Below are positions 33,793 through 44,880 of a stretch of 64,000 nt of DNA, one piece after another (the first letter of the stretch is position 1; each line of letters opens with the position of its first letter). Under the pieces are notes generated by a model, which searched no databases, had not been told where the DNA came from, and was given only the letters and a program-made list of their open reading frames with translations. This DNA comes from Corylus avellana. Taxonomy: Eukaryota; Streptophyta; Magnoliopsida; Fagales; Betulaceae. The translations under genes were made by a program, and so were the position numbers. The stretch is from NCBI RefSeq assembly GCF_901000735.1, contig NC_081541.1, positions 21,760,172-21,824,171 of the forward strand, read 5' to 3'.

Positions 33793-35118
33793 CACCCCCA
33801 AACATACATATTGCTAGTCCCTTAGCAATACAAAACTAAAAACAAGAATGGAAAAACAGAAAACAAAAGATAAATCCATCTTTCGTGGGATGTACGATTG
33901 CATTTAACGTATGCAACAAGCCTTTTAAACCCCTAGGAATTTCCTAGTGGACGAGTGAAGTCTTGTGAGGGTTTTCCAGAGATGTTACCCACAAACATCA
34001 TGCATAGTTCATGTTATTTCAAAAATTAAAGCATTACTTCAAGATTATGATTTTCATTCATAAGCAAGCTTAAAATGATGAACTCCATCTTCACAATGAA
34101 TTGAAATCCCAAAGTGCAATTACTTACAAAGGACACGCTAAATCATCACAAGTTTGAAATTTGTGTACAGTGAATTAGTACAAAATTATGAGGCTTCCAA
34201 ATCTTTCCAATATGTAATGTCTCCTTATCTCAGAATTCACTGAAATTCCTATTAGAATGAGACAATGACATATTTCTTTTTCTCTCTTTTTTTTTTTTGG
34301 TCAGGTTGTGCAATGTTGGTTCCCTTAAGCTTTCTAATTAACCCTTGTAGCGAGTGTTAAGTCAATGGCTCCCAAACCAGGTGGTTTTAGGGCATTAGGT
34401 GTAGAGATACCCCTAATGACCTACTAACTCGAGTCAAAAAGGCTACAAAACCAACTAACCATGACATTGATCAATTCAACAATTTTCACCTTTTGACGTG
34501 AATACTCAATGCTTTGAGGCAAGAGGTCCAGTTACTCAGTGAAAAGCTATCAATGATTATTTATTTCATACTTTTTTTTTTCATTACTATATATGCCATG
34601 TCATCGAATAAGTCATCCAATTTCATCCAAGATGCAAAAACACACATATCAGACCTCATGTCATACCTCACAGATTCTGTGCTAATGTGCTTGTGTGATC
34701 AGATCAAACATGTGATTTTTCAACTATCCTCAACAAGTAATCAAACTAATAAATTCACTCATCAGATCATGTGTTCAAAATTTTAAGTTCATTGATGAAT
34801 TCAAGCCACAATTCTTTCTAGATCAACTTAAAATTTTAGAGCAAACATGAACATGCATAAACTTTTTTTTTTTTTTTTCATTGACATAAACAAACAAACA
34901 ACAAACCAATTAACTTGAAATTGGGACAAAGTGTGTGTGAACATGTGTGCCCATACCCCCAAACTTAAATGACACATTGTCCCCAATGTGTCTAAGTAAA
35001 GGAAAGAATGTACCCGGAAGATGGTCGATATGATCTTGGAAAGCATGGCTCATAGCACACCCCCAAACTTGAAGTGAAGCACACTTGTCCCTGCAAAATA
35101 AGAAAACATACAAAAACC
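33793..35118 (-). other. E2 3' non-coding region, right-arm copy
   Basis: Reverse copy of 13295-14621 with all three PPT-like motifs (reversed near 33793, 34960 and 35062) and the hairpins retained. No gene. Confidence 0.85.
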
Positions 35119-35589
35119 CTAAACCCTAAACTTGAAGTGAAGATATGTGCCAAGATAGTGCCCTTGGCACATATCTTCAATGATTTCCACCACATAGTAT
35201 CGGGGCGGTTGGTCGGCAAGATGTCCAGCTTCTGGAGGATGCTCATCATTGCATTGAAGGGCGGCAGCAATGTCGGCCCTAGTCACATCAATAACTTGGC
35301 CTTGCACCTTTGAGGAGAGAGCAGCCGAATTGTCACAATCATGGGAAAGTTTGGCATAAAATTCAATGACCAACTTCCGGTACGCGGTGGAGGTGACCGG
35401 TTTGAATAGCTTCTTGAGTCCCCTTCGCTTAAACTCGGCGACCACCCATTGAGTCACCTCATGGTTTTGAAAGTCTTCGCGAATGGCGAAGGTAGTCTCA
35501 AACAACAACTCCTGCTCCTCAAAAGTGGGTGGGTGAGAAATAGCTTGGGCCTTGGACCCCCTGGAAGATGAAGCACGGGTTCTAGGCAT
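35119..35589 (-). CDS. E2 ORF2 N-terminal half, right-arm copy with open frame
   Basis: The reverse copy of 12824-13294 is read from the ATG at 35589-35587 (MPRTRASSSRGSKAQ). It is open for 156 codons because it keeps CGA where the left copy has TGA. Visible landmarks are FEEQELLFETTFAI, FKPVTSTAYRKLVIEFYAKL, VQGQVIDVTRADIAAAL and YYVVEIIEDMCQG. It stops after GTYLHFKFRV, where sequence outside ORF2 begins. It belongs to the Transposase_32-like family of unknown function. It is less than half the E3 length and probably not functional. Confidence 0.7.
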   Translation of the reverse strand: MPRTRASSSRGSKAQAISHPPTFEEQELLFETTFAIREDFQNHEVTQWVVAEFKRRGLKKLFKPVTSTAYRKLVIEFYAKLSHDCDNSAALSSKVQGQVIDVTRADIAAALQCNDEHPPEAGHLADQPPRYYVVEIIEDMCQGHYLGTYLHFKFRV

Positions 35590-36631
35590 GTTGAGCTTGA
35601 CTGGGGACTTTTGTCGAATAGGTGGTGCACACTTCTGATGACCACAGTAGCACAATACAGCAAAAGATGCCCAAAACTCCCTGCAAAGACAAGAAAAACC
35701 CAACACAGAGGCAATGTGGGTGGATGAACACCCACAGTTGCAAGAAAATAAGAGAAAACTGGAGGTTGGGTGAGTGTTCGGAGATTGGGGTTAATGGGGA
35801 TGGTGTATGGGTTGTGGGTTAATGTGGTAGAAGATTTGATGGTATGGTGGCCGGAGAGGTGACCTGTGTGCTGGTTGTGTGGTGAAATTGGTGAAAAATA
35901 GGAGAAAAATGGGAGGAGTAAGAGTGTGTCGGAAGTGGATGTGGGGAGAACCTGTACGGCCCCGGGAGAAGGAGTTGTGGGGTAAGGGGAAAAGTGACCT
36001 AAAATAGGTCACGTACCCTGCTGTCCGAGTGAGCTCGATCGCACACCTGGTGCGCTCGATCGCATTTGGCCAGAGATGTGCGTGTGTGGGTCATGTGCGC
36101 TCGATCGCACCTAAGGTACGTCGATCGCACTAACAGAAAGTGTCAAGCCACCCTTCGGTTACTGTGCTCCATCGCATACTTGTTGCGATCGATCATAGTA
36201 ACAGAATGTCAAAAAAAATATTATTTACTATTTTTTTTAAAAAAAAAAAAAAAGCAAAAGAAAAATAAAATAATGGTCAATAATGAAAACGAAACACAAG
36301 GAATAATTGAGACATATGTAAAGTAAAGAAAGTAACATGAAGAAAATAAGAGGGAAAATGTTACCACCTTTAGTGGCCTCAGTACCACTGTTTTGAGTAG
36401 ATGCGCTTGAGGTTCTAGATTGCTCAAACGTGTCTACTTGTGACTATAATGTTCCTAGTGTGAAGAGCTACACTTGAGCTCTTCAGAATTTGGCTCAAGT
36501 GCCCTTGTAGGAGCAGGACCTCTAAGAACTGTGGCTGCCTTCAGCTGTTAGTGACTCCCTGGGTTAGGTATTGTTTGAGCTAGAAATTCTCCCTGCTTCC
36601 TCTCACTCAGCTCCTTTGCCATCTGACCCAT
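35590..36631 (-). other. E2 gag tail and gag-ORF2 spacer, right-arm copy
   Basis: Reverse copy of 11781-12823. The motif cluster with GCGATCGAGCGCA-like words lies at 36028-36200, and the gag tail at about 36450-36631 (coiled-coil end and NPGSH segment). It ends at the outer breakpoint ACCCAT/TCTCCC. Confidence 0.85.
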
Positions 36632-36876
36632 TCTCCCGGTTTCCACCTGTTCCCAGGAGGTATAATCCCTACCTTAGCATGAAAAGGAAAATGGAGATGC
36701 ATGCATACTTGACTCAGATCGCGGATGAGTACTCCAAGATGGAAGAAGAAGAGATCCAATTGATGAAAGTAAGAGCCATGCCAGTTGGATCTGACCAACA
36801 AAAGACTGCTTTCCTCTCCAGCATTGACAAGGACTACGAAGCAGACTTATCAGTAGAGTCGATCGGAGAGTGCTAG
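36632..36876 (+). pseudogene. Unidentified coding fragment at duplication breakpoint
   Basis: From the breakpoint an open frame runs 81 codons to TAG (36874-36876), containing MKRKMEMHAYLTQIADEY, KMEEEEIQLMKVRAMPVG and FLSSIDKDYEADLSVESI. It is highly charged and likely helical. I do not recognise the family. Its 5' part is missing because the inverted arm cuts it off. It could be a host-gene exon or the gag-like part of another element. Confidence 0.35.
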
Positions 36877-37742
36877 AGGTTGGGTGGCTTTTGAGTAGAT
36901 AGGTTGCAAGGTAGTTAGACTACGCACCGTACTTAGTAGTATGTTTTACAATAGATGCTAATGTGTTTTCCAAAATGAATTTTGAAAAGAAAATGAATTT
37001 CACTCGTACCTCGAATTTCACAAAATAGATTTTCGTATCAATTCCAACTAGCCTTGGTTTGATACCCCTAATTTCTTTTTAAGAAAATACGTTGCCTTTG
37101 AACGGTTGCTTTCAAATATATATATATTTGGGCCTCAAGCCAGAGCCCCATGCATTCTCTTTTAAAAAGATGGCCGAGTGCTCTTTAAACCCTATTCCTC
37201 CCATTTTATCTCATTTTATCTCAAGCCAAACATCTCCCTGAGTTTTAAATTCCATCTTTCAAATGAAGTATGTGCTTCTAACCGTTTAAAATTTCAAATT
37301 TTCAGTTTTACAATTTTAGGGTTTCAAATGGGCTTTTCATCTTTCCTTGATTATTGGTTAGGATTGAGCATCTAGACATTTACTTGTTGTGTGAGGATAG
37401 CTGTGGTTGTGATTAGAACCTATTTCCCTTTCCAAACCCCCACATATTCAGATTTGGTGAATTTTGCCCTAAGTCTGAAGTCCTTGTGTTTTCTTGACCT
37501 CACCATACAATTGAAGCATGGGTTGTGACCCAACTCGAAACCCTATTGGATTTGGGAGTTTGCCCCGATTTCAAAATTTTTGTCTTTCATGGTCTCAATA
37601 AAGCACAAAATCCTTAATTGAAAGTCTAATCTAGACCGATTGGATTCGGGAGTTTTCGCTCGAATTCGAAAATGACCAAAATACCTCTCACTCTCAACTT
37701 GGGTATTTTGCCCTAATTTGAGGACGACCCAATTTTGTTAAA
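36877..37742. other. AT-rich non-coding flank
   Basis: No gene. The stretch holds an AT run (ATATATATAT near 37117) and unspecific pyrimidine-rich text. It resembles the flank on the other side of D in composition (43528-44880); both may be one older repeat that D split. Confidence 0.4.
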
Positions 37743-37747
37743 GGGGT

Positions 37748-39077
37748 TGTTGTGCAAATTTATTTAACTCGCAAGTGCACGAATCAATTGTAGTTTAATG
37801 GATTGCAAGTGCGAGGTCGATCCCACAGAGAATTGTATTTTTGAAACAGCAATTTATATATAAACTAATTAAATCCTAATCTAGTTCCAAAAGGGTTTTG
37901 ATTTTTGAGTTTTGAAAATTAAAGGATAAACATAAACTAAATAAAATAAGTAAATCTAAGGATAAATGTACTAAGGTTTGGGAATTCACACTCACCAAAT
38001 CATAACAACATACTTTATGTTCATCAATATTAATCCGAAGTTCTCACAAATTAAATCATAGATATGTTTTACTATGCTTCAAAGAATTAATCAAAACCAT
38101 CTAATGTATCCGTTCATTGACCAAATCACAAAAGGAATCCAAATTTAATTCAAACACCAGATGTATCCGTAGAACAAATCACAAGGGATATCCAATTTTT
38201 ATGAGTTAAAAGCCAAGCAATCAATCATATGAAATTATCTCAAATCATCACATGTATCCTTAAATCACAAGAGATATCCAAGAATTACTCCACACAATTG
38301 ATTAGAAGTAAAACAATTGAAATATAAAACCCAATAAAATCATAATAATAAAAACTTACATAAAAGTGATGTTGTTCTTCATCGGTGAGGCTTCATCCCC
38401 AACCTTAGTTGGGAATTTAGCTCAACATAAAAAATAAAATCTAAACCTAAACCTAAACCTAAAGAAAAACTAAACAAAAGAATTTTGCTCTCTAGGATTG
38501 TGTCTGTTTTCTTTAATGCAAAGAAGTCTATTTATAGGTTTAGGGAAGTCCTAGAAGCCCAAGTAAACCTAGATAATTCGGAGGTCTGTCTCCCAGTTAA
38601 AATAGAAGTCTGAAATCGGAATAGGATTCGTCCAGATTTGTGTCCTTTAATTACGGGGCGATTTTGGCATAGAAACTGTCAGAATTACGAAAATCCTATT
38701 TCACAACAAATTGTAGTATTTTGATCTAGCTTTCCAATTCCGTTTGAATCACTTCAATCCGATATCTGAGCAGAGAGTTGTGGTCAAAATACTAAGACAT
38801 GTGCAGAATCTGAATTTGAATCTGATCCGAAATCTTATCCAATCTGAACTTTAATCTGATTTAATATGATTTAACCTATTTCTTGGATTTGGTTAGACTT
38901 AACCACACAATCTAGGTCTTCTCAACGTATTCTTTCTTCCAAACTTTGCATTTTTCTTCAATGACCTACAAAATATTAAAAACACAAAACTAACACAAAA
39001 TATTAAATAACGACACAACTAAAGGATTAACTAATGTAAATAAAGGGGTCCAAATATGCAATATTTGACACTTATCA
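37748..39077 (-). repeat. D 3' LTR
   Basis: The 1330-bp LTR is read on the minus strand from TGATAAGTGTCA to TTGCACAACA. The TATA box (as TATTTATA on plus) is at 38529-38536. It lacks 21 bp present in the 5' LTR at a TTTTTC direct repeat near 38950. Confidence 0.94.
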
Positions 39078-40459
39078 AACACCCCCAAACTTACATTTTG
39101 CTAGTCCCTTAGCAAAACAACACGAAAAATAAAATGAAAACAAGAAACATAAATCCTCTTTCGTGGGAGAGACGATTGCATTTAGCATATGCAGCAAGCC
39201 TTTTAAACCCCTAGGCATCCCTAGTGGACGAGTGAAGTCTCGTGAGGGCTTAACATGAATGATACCCACAAACATTGTGCACTATGTTGTTAACAAGAAA
39301 GAAGTTTCACATGAACCATGGTTCTTATTCATGAACAAGCTTAAAAAGACAAACACCTTCATCACTGTCAAAAGGAAATCCAGAATCAAATCACTCATAA
39401 ATGGACAATTTAGACCTCATATGTTCTGAAATGTGTAAAGTGTAATTAGCATACAATCATGAAGCTTTTAGCCTAAACTCAAGACAAGTTCCATAAAATT
39501 TGAAAGAATCCCTAACAAATGAAACAACCAAGGCAAGATATGCATTTTTTTCCTTCTTTTTTTTTTTTTTTTTTTTTTCTAAACAGGCTCTGCAATGTCT
39601 AACTCCCTTAAGCTTTCTAATTGACTCATGTAACAAGTGTTAGGCCAATGACTCCCAAGCCAAGTAGCTTTAGGGCACTAGATGTAGAACATCCCTAAGG
39701 GCTTATTAACTTAAGTCAAAAAGGCTACGAAGTCAGATTAGCCATATCATAAATCAACACTGAACTTCACACCTTTTGACGCGAACACTCAATGCTTAAT
39801 GAGGCAAGAGGTCCGGTTACTCAGTGAAAAACTCAACATGATCTTTCTTTTCTTTTTCCTTCTCTTTATTTATTTATTTTTCTATTTTTTATTTTTTATT
39901 TTTATATCTTGCAAGCCAATGGTTATTCATCAATAGGTCATCCAACAGATCTCAAAGAGAACAAGCCTAAGCTCAAACATCTTACCTCATAGAAAACATG
40001 CTAATGTGCTCATGAAAATTTATCTCAAAACAAGTGAAATCTCTTTTACCCAAAAATAAGTCAAGGGACTCAGACTCCTAATGACATAATGATGTGTTCA
40101 ACCCTTTAAGCGAGCTAATGAAATGTAAATCACAGTTACAGTTTAACTCAAACTTGACAACAACATTTTTTAACACAAAATGACAAATAAAAATAAACAA
40201 ATAAGAACAAAAATAAATAGACAAAGTGTTTTTCCATACCCCCAAACTTGAATTACACATTCCCCTCAATGTGTAGTATAGAAATACATTACCGGAAGTA
40301 AAGAAATCTCAAGGTATGAAAAAGGCTAGGGCATCCCCCAAACTTAAACACCAAAACACCTGTCAACAAAAACTAACAGCAATATTTTTTTTTTCACAGA
40401 AACGAAACATCAAAAGATTAATTGCTGTTAGAAACAAAAACCAAATAAAAAGAAATGCA
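39078..40459 (-). other. D conserved 3' non-coding region
   Basis: Reversed order on plus: PPT (39078-39092) next to the LTR; hairpin TTTTGCTA/TAGCAAAA with the loop AGGGAC on the minus strand at 39096-39117; CTAGG/CCTAG hairpin near 39210-39228; conserved blocks at 39590-39840; PPT-like motif 40236-40249; hairpin TACACATT/AATGTGTA at 40254-40275; PPT-like motif 40333-40345. An acceptor-like TTTTTGTTGACAG (minus strand) ends near 40361. Confidence 0.82.
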
Positions 40460-41002
40460 CTATAATGAAAAAGGAAAGAAAGAATTTGTGGAGTGAAGTG
40501 CAGAAAATAAACTGGAGGAGAAAACTTTACAGCGCTTTCCCCGATCATGCGGATGTCCAACCAATCCCTTCCACCCCTTCTTCTTCAAAACTTCATACCC
40601 CTCTGGAAGGAGATTTCGCCATCTTTTGTAGAATCTCTTACTTCTAAGGATCTTCTTAGGAAAGTGGTTCCTAGATTTGTGTGCTTGTGTGCACAAGTCT
40701 TTGAGTATCTTGACATAAGATGGCTCTTTGAGACATTCAGGTGATGAAGCTTTGGGCTCTTGATATGTCTTAAGAGGGACAGTGATGCAGGCAAGAGCTT
40801 CAGTACTCACTTCCATGTCACCGGGTAGATCAGGATCTGTTGGTGGCTCACTGTTCTCATGGTGCTCAACTTGCTCAGGGTGTTCAACTTGCTCCTCTTT
40901 CTTTTCCTCCTCTTTGTTATCCACAATTTTCCCACTCTCTAGTGTGATGGTGACTTGGGCATGCTCATGATAAGAATTTTCGGAATCATCCTCATCAATC
41001 AT
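40460..41002 (-). CDS. D ORF B, gag/protease linker with unknown C-terminus
   Basis: A 180-codon frame begins MIDEDDSENSYHEHAQ. TLESGKIVDNK and YVKILKDLCTQAHK match the linker between gag and protease in E3 and G (TVLRNGKVIG, YAKFLKDCCTNK). An acidic KEEEKKEEQVEHPEQVEHHE tract lies between. No protease active site follows; the tail is basic (FPKKILRSKRFYKRWRNLL, GYEVLKKKGWKGLVGH). Its ATG overlaps the stop of ORF A by ATGA, so a one-base deletion in an ancestral single frame is the simplest reading. Function unknown. Confidence 0.6.
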   Translation of the reverse strand: MIDEDDSENSYHEHAQVTITLESGKIVDNKEEEKKEEQVEHPEQVEHHENSEPPTDPDLPGDMEVSTEALACITVPLKTYQEPKASSPECLKEPSYVKILKDLCTQAHKSRNHFPKKILRSKRFYKRWRNLLPEGYEVLKKKGWKGLVGHPHDRGKRCKVFSSSLFSALHSTNSFFPFSL

Positions 41003-41730
41003 GTAATACCTTCAGCCATCAGCTGACTTTGAAGCTCTTCTTCCTCTATTCTATTGAAGTCAGCAACTAGATGACCAATCTGTCCTTCTATCTTGGACAT
41101 GGCCTGCTTAAGTTCTTGTATGTCTCTGCCATTAGCTATGTTGGAATTCCTCAACTCCTGTACAGCTTGATTAGTAAAACCTTTTAGCTCTTGTATAACT
41201 TGGGAGTTGGAATTCTTGAGCTCTTGTATAGCTTGGGAGTTGGACTGGTCGACTTTTTCTGTTAATGTTTTCATCATGTCTTCCAGTGATGTCTGTGGTG
41301 CAGGCTGTGGCTCTTGAGTGGTAGACTGATAAATAGGAGGTTGAGCTTGATGATCGAACTGCGGATATTCTGAATGGTGCAATTCATCAAATTGGTGAGC
41401 ATAATTTCCTGTAGCTTGAGCTGACCATGAGAAATTAGATTGGTTGCTCCAGTCCGAGTTATAACAATTAAAATTTGAATCAAACCCCGGGCTGGAGAAA
41501 CTGGTGTTCATTTGTTCATATGAAAAGTTAGATCTAGCTGCTCTGATTTGGTCTAATTTGTCCCATAAGTCATCGAGCTCAGCTCGCAGATCTGGACAAT
41601 TGTTCTCCTCATGATAAGGATTGAAACAAAATGAACATGGTTGAGATGGGTAAACATTTTGAGGGTAGTTGGTAGGAGCTGGTGTCCTACAACTAGGAGA
41701 GGCATTAAAATCATTAAAATGAAAATTCAT
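40999..41730 (-). CDS. D ORF A, C-terminal gag with zinc knuckle
   Basis: A 243-codon frame contains a CX2CX4HX4C zinc knuckle (C32, C35, H40, C45; CSFCFNPYHEENNC). An aromatic/Asn-rich segment follows (NCYNSDWSNQSNFSW, similar to NPGWRNHPNFSW in E1/E3). Then come four QELK repeats (SQAIQELKNSN, SQVIQELKGF, QAVQELRNSN, RDIQELKQAM) that predict a coiled coil. The N-terminal capsid core of gag is absent. The frame is uninterrupted, unlike the gags of E0-E3. It may bind element RNA. It probably cannot build particles alone. Confidence 0.75.
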   Translation of the reverse strand: MNFHFNDFNASPSCRTPAPTNYPQNVYPSQPCSFCFNPYHEENNCPDLRAELDDLWDKLDQIRAARSNFSYEQMNTSFSSPGFDSNFNCYNSDWSNQSNFSWSAQATGNYAHQFDELHHSEYPQFDHQAQPPIYQSTTQEPQPAPQTSLEDMMKTLTEKVDQSNSQAIQELKNSNSQVIQELKGFTNQAVQELRNSNIANGRDIQELKQAMSKIEGQIGHLVADFNRIEEEELQSQLMAEGIT

Positions 41731-42147
41731 ACTTCTCCTAACTTTTTAGCATGCAGATATCCTACATAAAACATTAACCAAATTTTTTTTTTTTTTTTAA
41801 AAAATAATAATAAAATAAACTAAAAGAACAGCTAACACAATAAAAAAAATGAAAACTAAAATTTAAAAACTCACAAAAAGGACCAAAAATAAATTTTTGG
41901 CAAAGATCTACGGAGTTGCTTTTGCTATGAGTGCGCTCGATCACGCTGATGTGCGGAAGGTGCTGTGGCAGAACTGTAAAACAAGCCAAACAAAACAAAA
42001 AACAACAAGAAAAATCTTTTCTTTTTTTTTTTTCTTTTTAAGTAACACGAATAAAACAAAACAAATTGCAGAAAAATAAAATCCTAATTATAACTAGTAG
42101 AAGAATAAAACCGATCTAGAAATAAATTGGTTTCAAAAAATAAACAA
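41731..42147 (-). other. D 5' leader
   Basis: Non-coding A/T-rich leader between PBS and ORF A. It contains a single GTGATCGAGCGCAC motif (minus strand, 41931-41944), the same palindrome class as in E0-E3. Confidence 0.65.
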
Positions 42148-42165
42148 TCCCCGGCAACGGCACCA
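42148..42165 (-). promoter_or_regulatory. D primer binding site, tRNA-Asp
   Basis: On the minus strand TGGTGCCGTTGCCGGGGA, one mismatch from the tRNA-Asp complement, lies six bases from the 5' LTR. Confidence 0.9.
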
Positions 42166-42171
42166 AAAACT

Positions 42172-43522
42172 TATTGTGCAAATTTATTTAACTCGCAAGT
42201 GCACGAATCAATTGTAGTTTAATGGATTGCAAGTGCGAGGTCGATCCCACAGAGAATTGTATTTTTGAAAGAGCAATTTATATATAAACTAATTAAATCC
42301 TAATCTAGTTCTAAAAGGGTTTTGATTTTTGAGTTTTGAAAATTAAAGGATAAACATAAACTAAATAAAATAAGTAAATCTAAGGATAAATGTACTAAGG
42401 TTTGGGAATTCACACTCACCAAATCATAACAACATACTTTATGTTCATCAATATTAATCCGAAGTTCTCACAAATTAAATTATAGATATGTTTTACTATG
42501 CTTCAAAGAATTAATCAAAACCATCTAATGTATCCGTTCATTGACCAAATCACAAAAGGAATCCAAATTTAATTGAAACACCAGATGTATCTGTAGAACA
42601 AATCACAAGGGATATCCAATTTTTATGAGTTAAAAGCCAAGCAATCAATCATATGAAATTATCTCAAATCATCACATGTATCCTTAAATCACAAGAGATA
42701 TCCAAGAATTACTCCACACAATTGATTAGAAGTAAAACAATTGAAATATATAACCCAATAAAATCATAATAATAAAAACTTACATAAAAGTGATGTTGTT
42801 CTTCATCGGTGAGGCTTCATCCCCAACCTTAGTTGGGAATTTAGCTCAACATAAAAAATAAAATCTAAACCTAAACCTAAACCTAAAGAAAAACTAAACA
42901 AAAGAATTTTGCTCTCTAGGATTGTGTCTGTTTTCTTTAATGCAAAGAAGTCTATTTATAGGTTTAGGGAAGTCCTAGAAGCCCAAGTAAACCTAGATAA
43001 TTCGGAGGTCTGTCTCCCAGTTAAAATAGAAGTCTGAAATCGGAATAGGATTCGTCCAGATTTGTGTCCTTTAATTACGGGGCGATTTTGGCATAGAAAC
43101 TGTAAGAATTACGAAAATCCTATTTCACAACAAATTGTAGTATTTTGATCTAGCTTTCCAATTCCGTTTGAATCACTTCAATCCGATATCTGAGCAGAGA
43201 GTTGTGGTCAAAATACTAAGACGTGTGCAGAATCTGAATTTGAATCTGATCCGAAATCTTATCCAATCTGAACTTTAATCTGATTTAATATGATTTAACC
43301 TATTTCTTGGATTTGGTTAGACTTAACCACACAATCTAGGTCTTCTCAACGTATTCTTTCTTCCAAACTTTGCATTTTTCTCTTTAAAGCTGCAGTTTTT
43401 CTTCAATGACCTACAAAATATTAAAAACACAAAACTAACACAAAATATTAAATAACGACACAACTAAAGGATTAACTAATGTAAATAAAGGGGTCCAAAT
43501 ATGGAATATTTGACACTTATCA
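42172..43522 (-). repeat. D 5' LTR
   Basis: The 1351-bp LTR has TATA (TATTTATA on plus) at 42953-42960. Its inner terminus reads AATA rather than AACA (minus strand), a C-to-T change compared with the 3' LTR. It carries a short telomere-unlike AAACCTAAACCT run near 42870, also in the 3' LTR. An inverted repeat CAAATAT/ATATTTG lies just inside its start. Confidence 0.94.
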
Positions 43523-43527
43523 GGGGT

Positions 43528-44880
43528 CAAGCCTACTTATTGAATTGAGCCTCAAACCTGTGAAATTGAATGCCTAACCTATGAACCTAGCCGTTTGAAT
43601 TTTGGCATTTTGTCCGTAACCGTTCGCCCTAAAACTCTAACTCTCATACCTTGGTAACCTCGCATCGTCGCCACTATGTGGACTTGTCCTTAGGGCAGTA
43701 CCGAACACCTCAAGCCATCAACCTTAACCCAAACGAATTTTTGTGCTTTGTCAATGTTCAAAAATTACTAAAATACCCCTGAGACCTAAATCCTAATTTT
43801 TATAATCACCCTGGCATCCTTGCATCTTGAGTACACCATTTTATTAGACTACCCAAGGGTGACACCATCCATTTCAGTGCTATCTTCTTTTAAATACAAA
43901 ATTACCATATGCCTCAGAGTCTAGACCTAAAATTTCCATGACTTGCCAAGTGGTTGGCACCCTTGCATTTTGAGGTCACCATTATTTTGTGTTACTTAAA
44001 GAAACCAAATATCTTGTCAAATGATCAAAATGCCCCTACCCCCTACCCCCAACCCCACATTTCCCACCTCTCGCCCCTAAGGGCATCCTTGCTATTAAAG
44101 ACCTCTCTTAACAACCTTGAGATTAAAGTCAACCCTGAAATTTGGACCCCACCAACTCTCACTAGTGAGACTTAGGTATTTGGCCTAAGAGTCTGAAGTG
44201 ACCTAATTACCCTTACAAACGAATCCACCTACTATGCTGTTGAGCATTTTGACCAAATTTCTAAACTACGAACCAACCCCTTTGCAACTCCACGAAGTTT
44301 TATTTCAAACATCCCAATGTTTCTCGATACCTCCTTGCATTTTCCTAACACTTGGGGAGGAGATTACTACTAGGCTACCACTTTTGTAGTTAGATGAGTT
44401 ATTGTGTTAAGGTTGCACTTAGAATTGGTGGTGATGCTTTTTGGCACGAATAAGAGCAAGCGTGGCAGCTTCATCTTATTGTTAGATGCTACATTAGGGT
44501 TGCCACATACGGAAGCTTCAACAACATATGGAAGTATGTTGTTGCCACATTAGGGTTTTCCAACTTCAGCTTGGACTTCTATAAAACCCTAGTTCCGTTC
44601 GAATGGTGGCTGTCAGCCGTCTAAACATTGCCGTGGCATTTTCATAATAAGATTTTCTACTTCAGCAAGGAAACCTACTCAATTGCCTATATATAGGACT
44701 CTATAGAGCACGATTTTTCTAAGCAACTAAAAGGCAAATTCTATATTGTGCTAAGAGAGGATTATCAGTATTCAAAGCTTTAGAGCTATTTTCTCTTAGA
44801 GTGTTGTTGTATTTGAGAAGCCATTTTGTTCATCAATGATAAGTAGTCTATTGAAGGATCCAATAAAGGAGAATCACTTT
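43528..44880. other. Non-coding flank, possibly an old LTR or its leader
   Basis: No gene. Pyrimidine-rich text at 43800-44160 and a TATA-like CTATATATAGG near 44686, followed by a likely leader, suggest the U3/R part of an LTR of unidentified type. Confidence 0.3.

Larger units (their letters stand above)
26023..36631 (-). repeat. Right arm of large inverted duplication
   Basis: Reverse complement of 11781-24360. Relative to the left arm it lacks the equivalent of 19125-22340 (junction at 28044-28047), one 98-bp unit, and 39 bp near 32121. It has gained solo LTR C plus its 5-bp duplication. These four changes explain the arm-length difference almost to the base (predicted 10611, seen 10609). 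Substitutions are few, so the duplication is younger than all nested insertions. Confidence 0.95.
37748..43522 (-). mobile_element. D: young non-autonomous Athila-like element
   Basis: The 5.8-kb element lies on the minus strand with LTRs 37748-39077 (3') and 42172-43522 (5') and a target duplication GGGGT (37743-37747, 43523-43527). It contains a PBS, a leader, two short gag-derived ORFs, and the conserved 3' region with hairpins and PPT. No protease, RT or integrase. The LTRs differ by about ten substitutions and one 21-bp indel, so this is one of the youngest insertions. Confidence 0.95.

Noticed and set aside
11781..36631. Inverted repeat as assembly artefact
   Set aside because: Each arm has private events (insertion with target duplication, deletions, array length, point changes), so a simple mirror error is unlikely, though read support is still needed.
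42148..42165. tRNA-Asp gene
   Set aside because: Only the 18-base PBS match is present; no cloverleaf sequence adjoins it.
42868..42890. AAACCTAAACCT repeat in D LTRs as telomeric
   Set aside because: The unit is six bases and only three copies long; it is part of the LTR in both copies.
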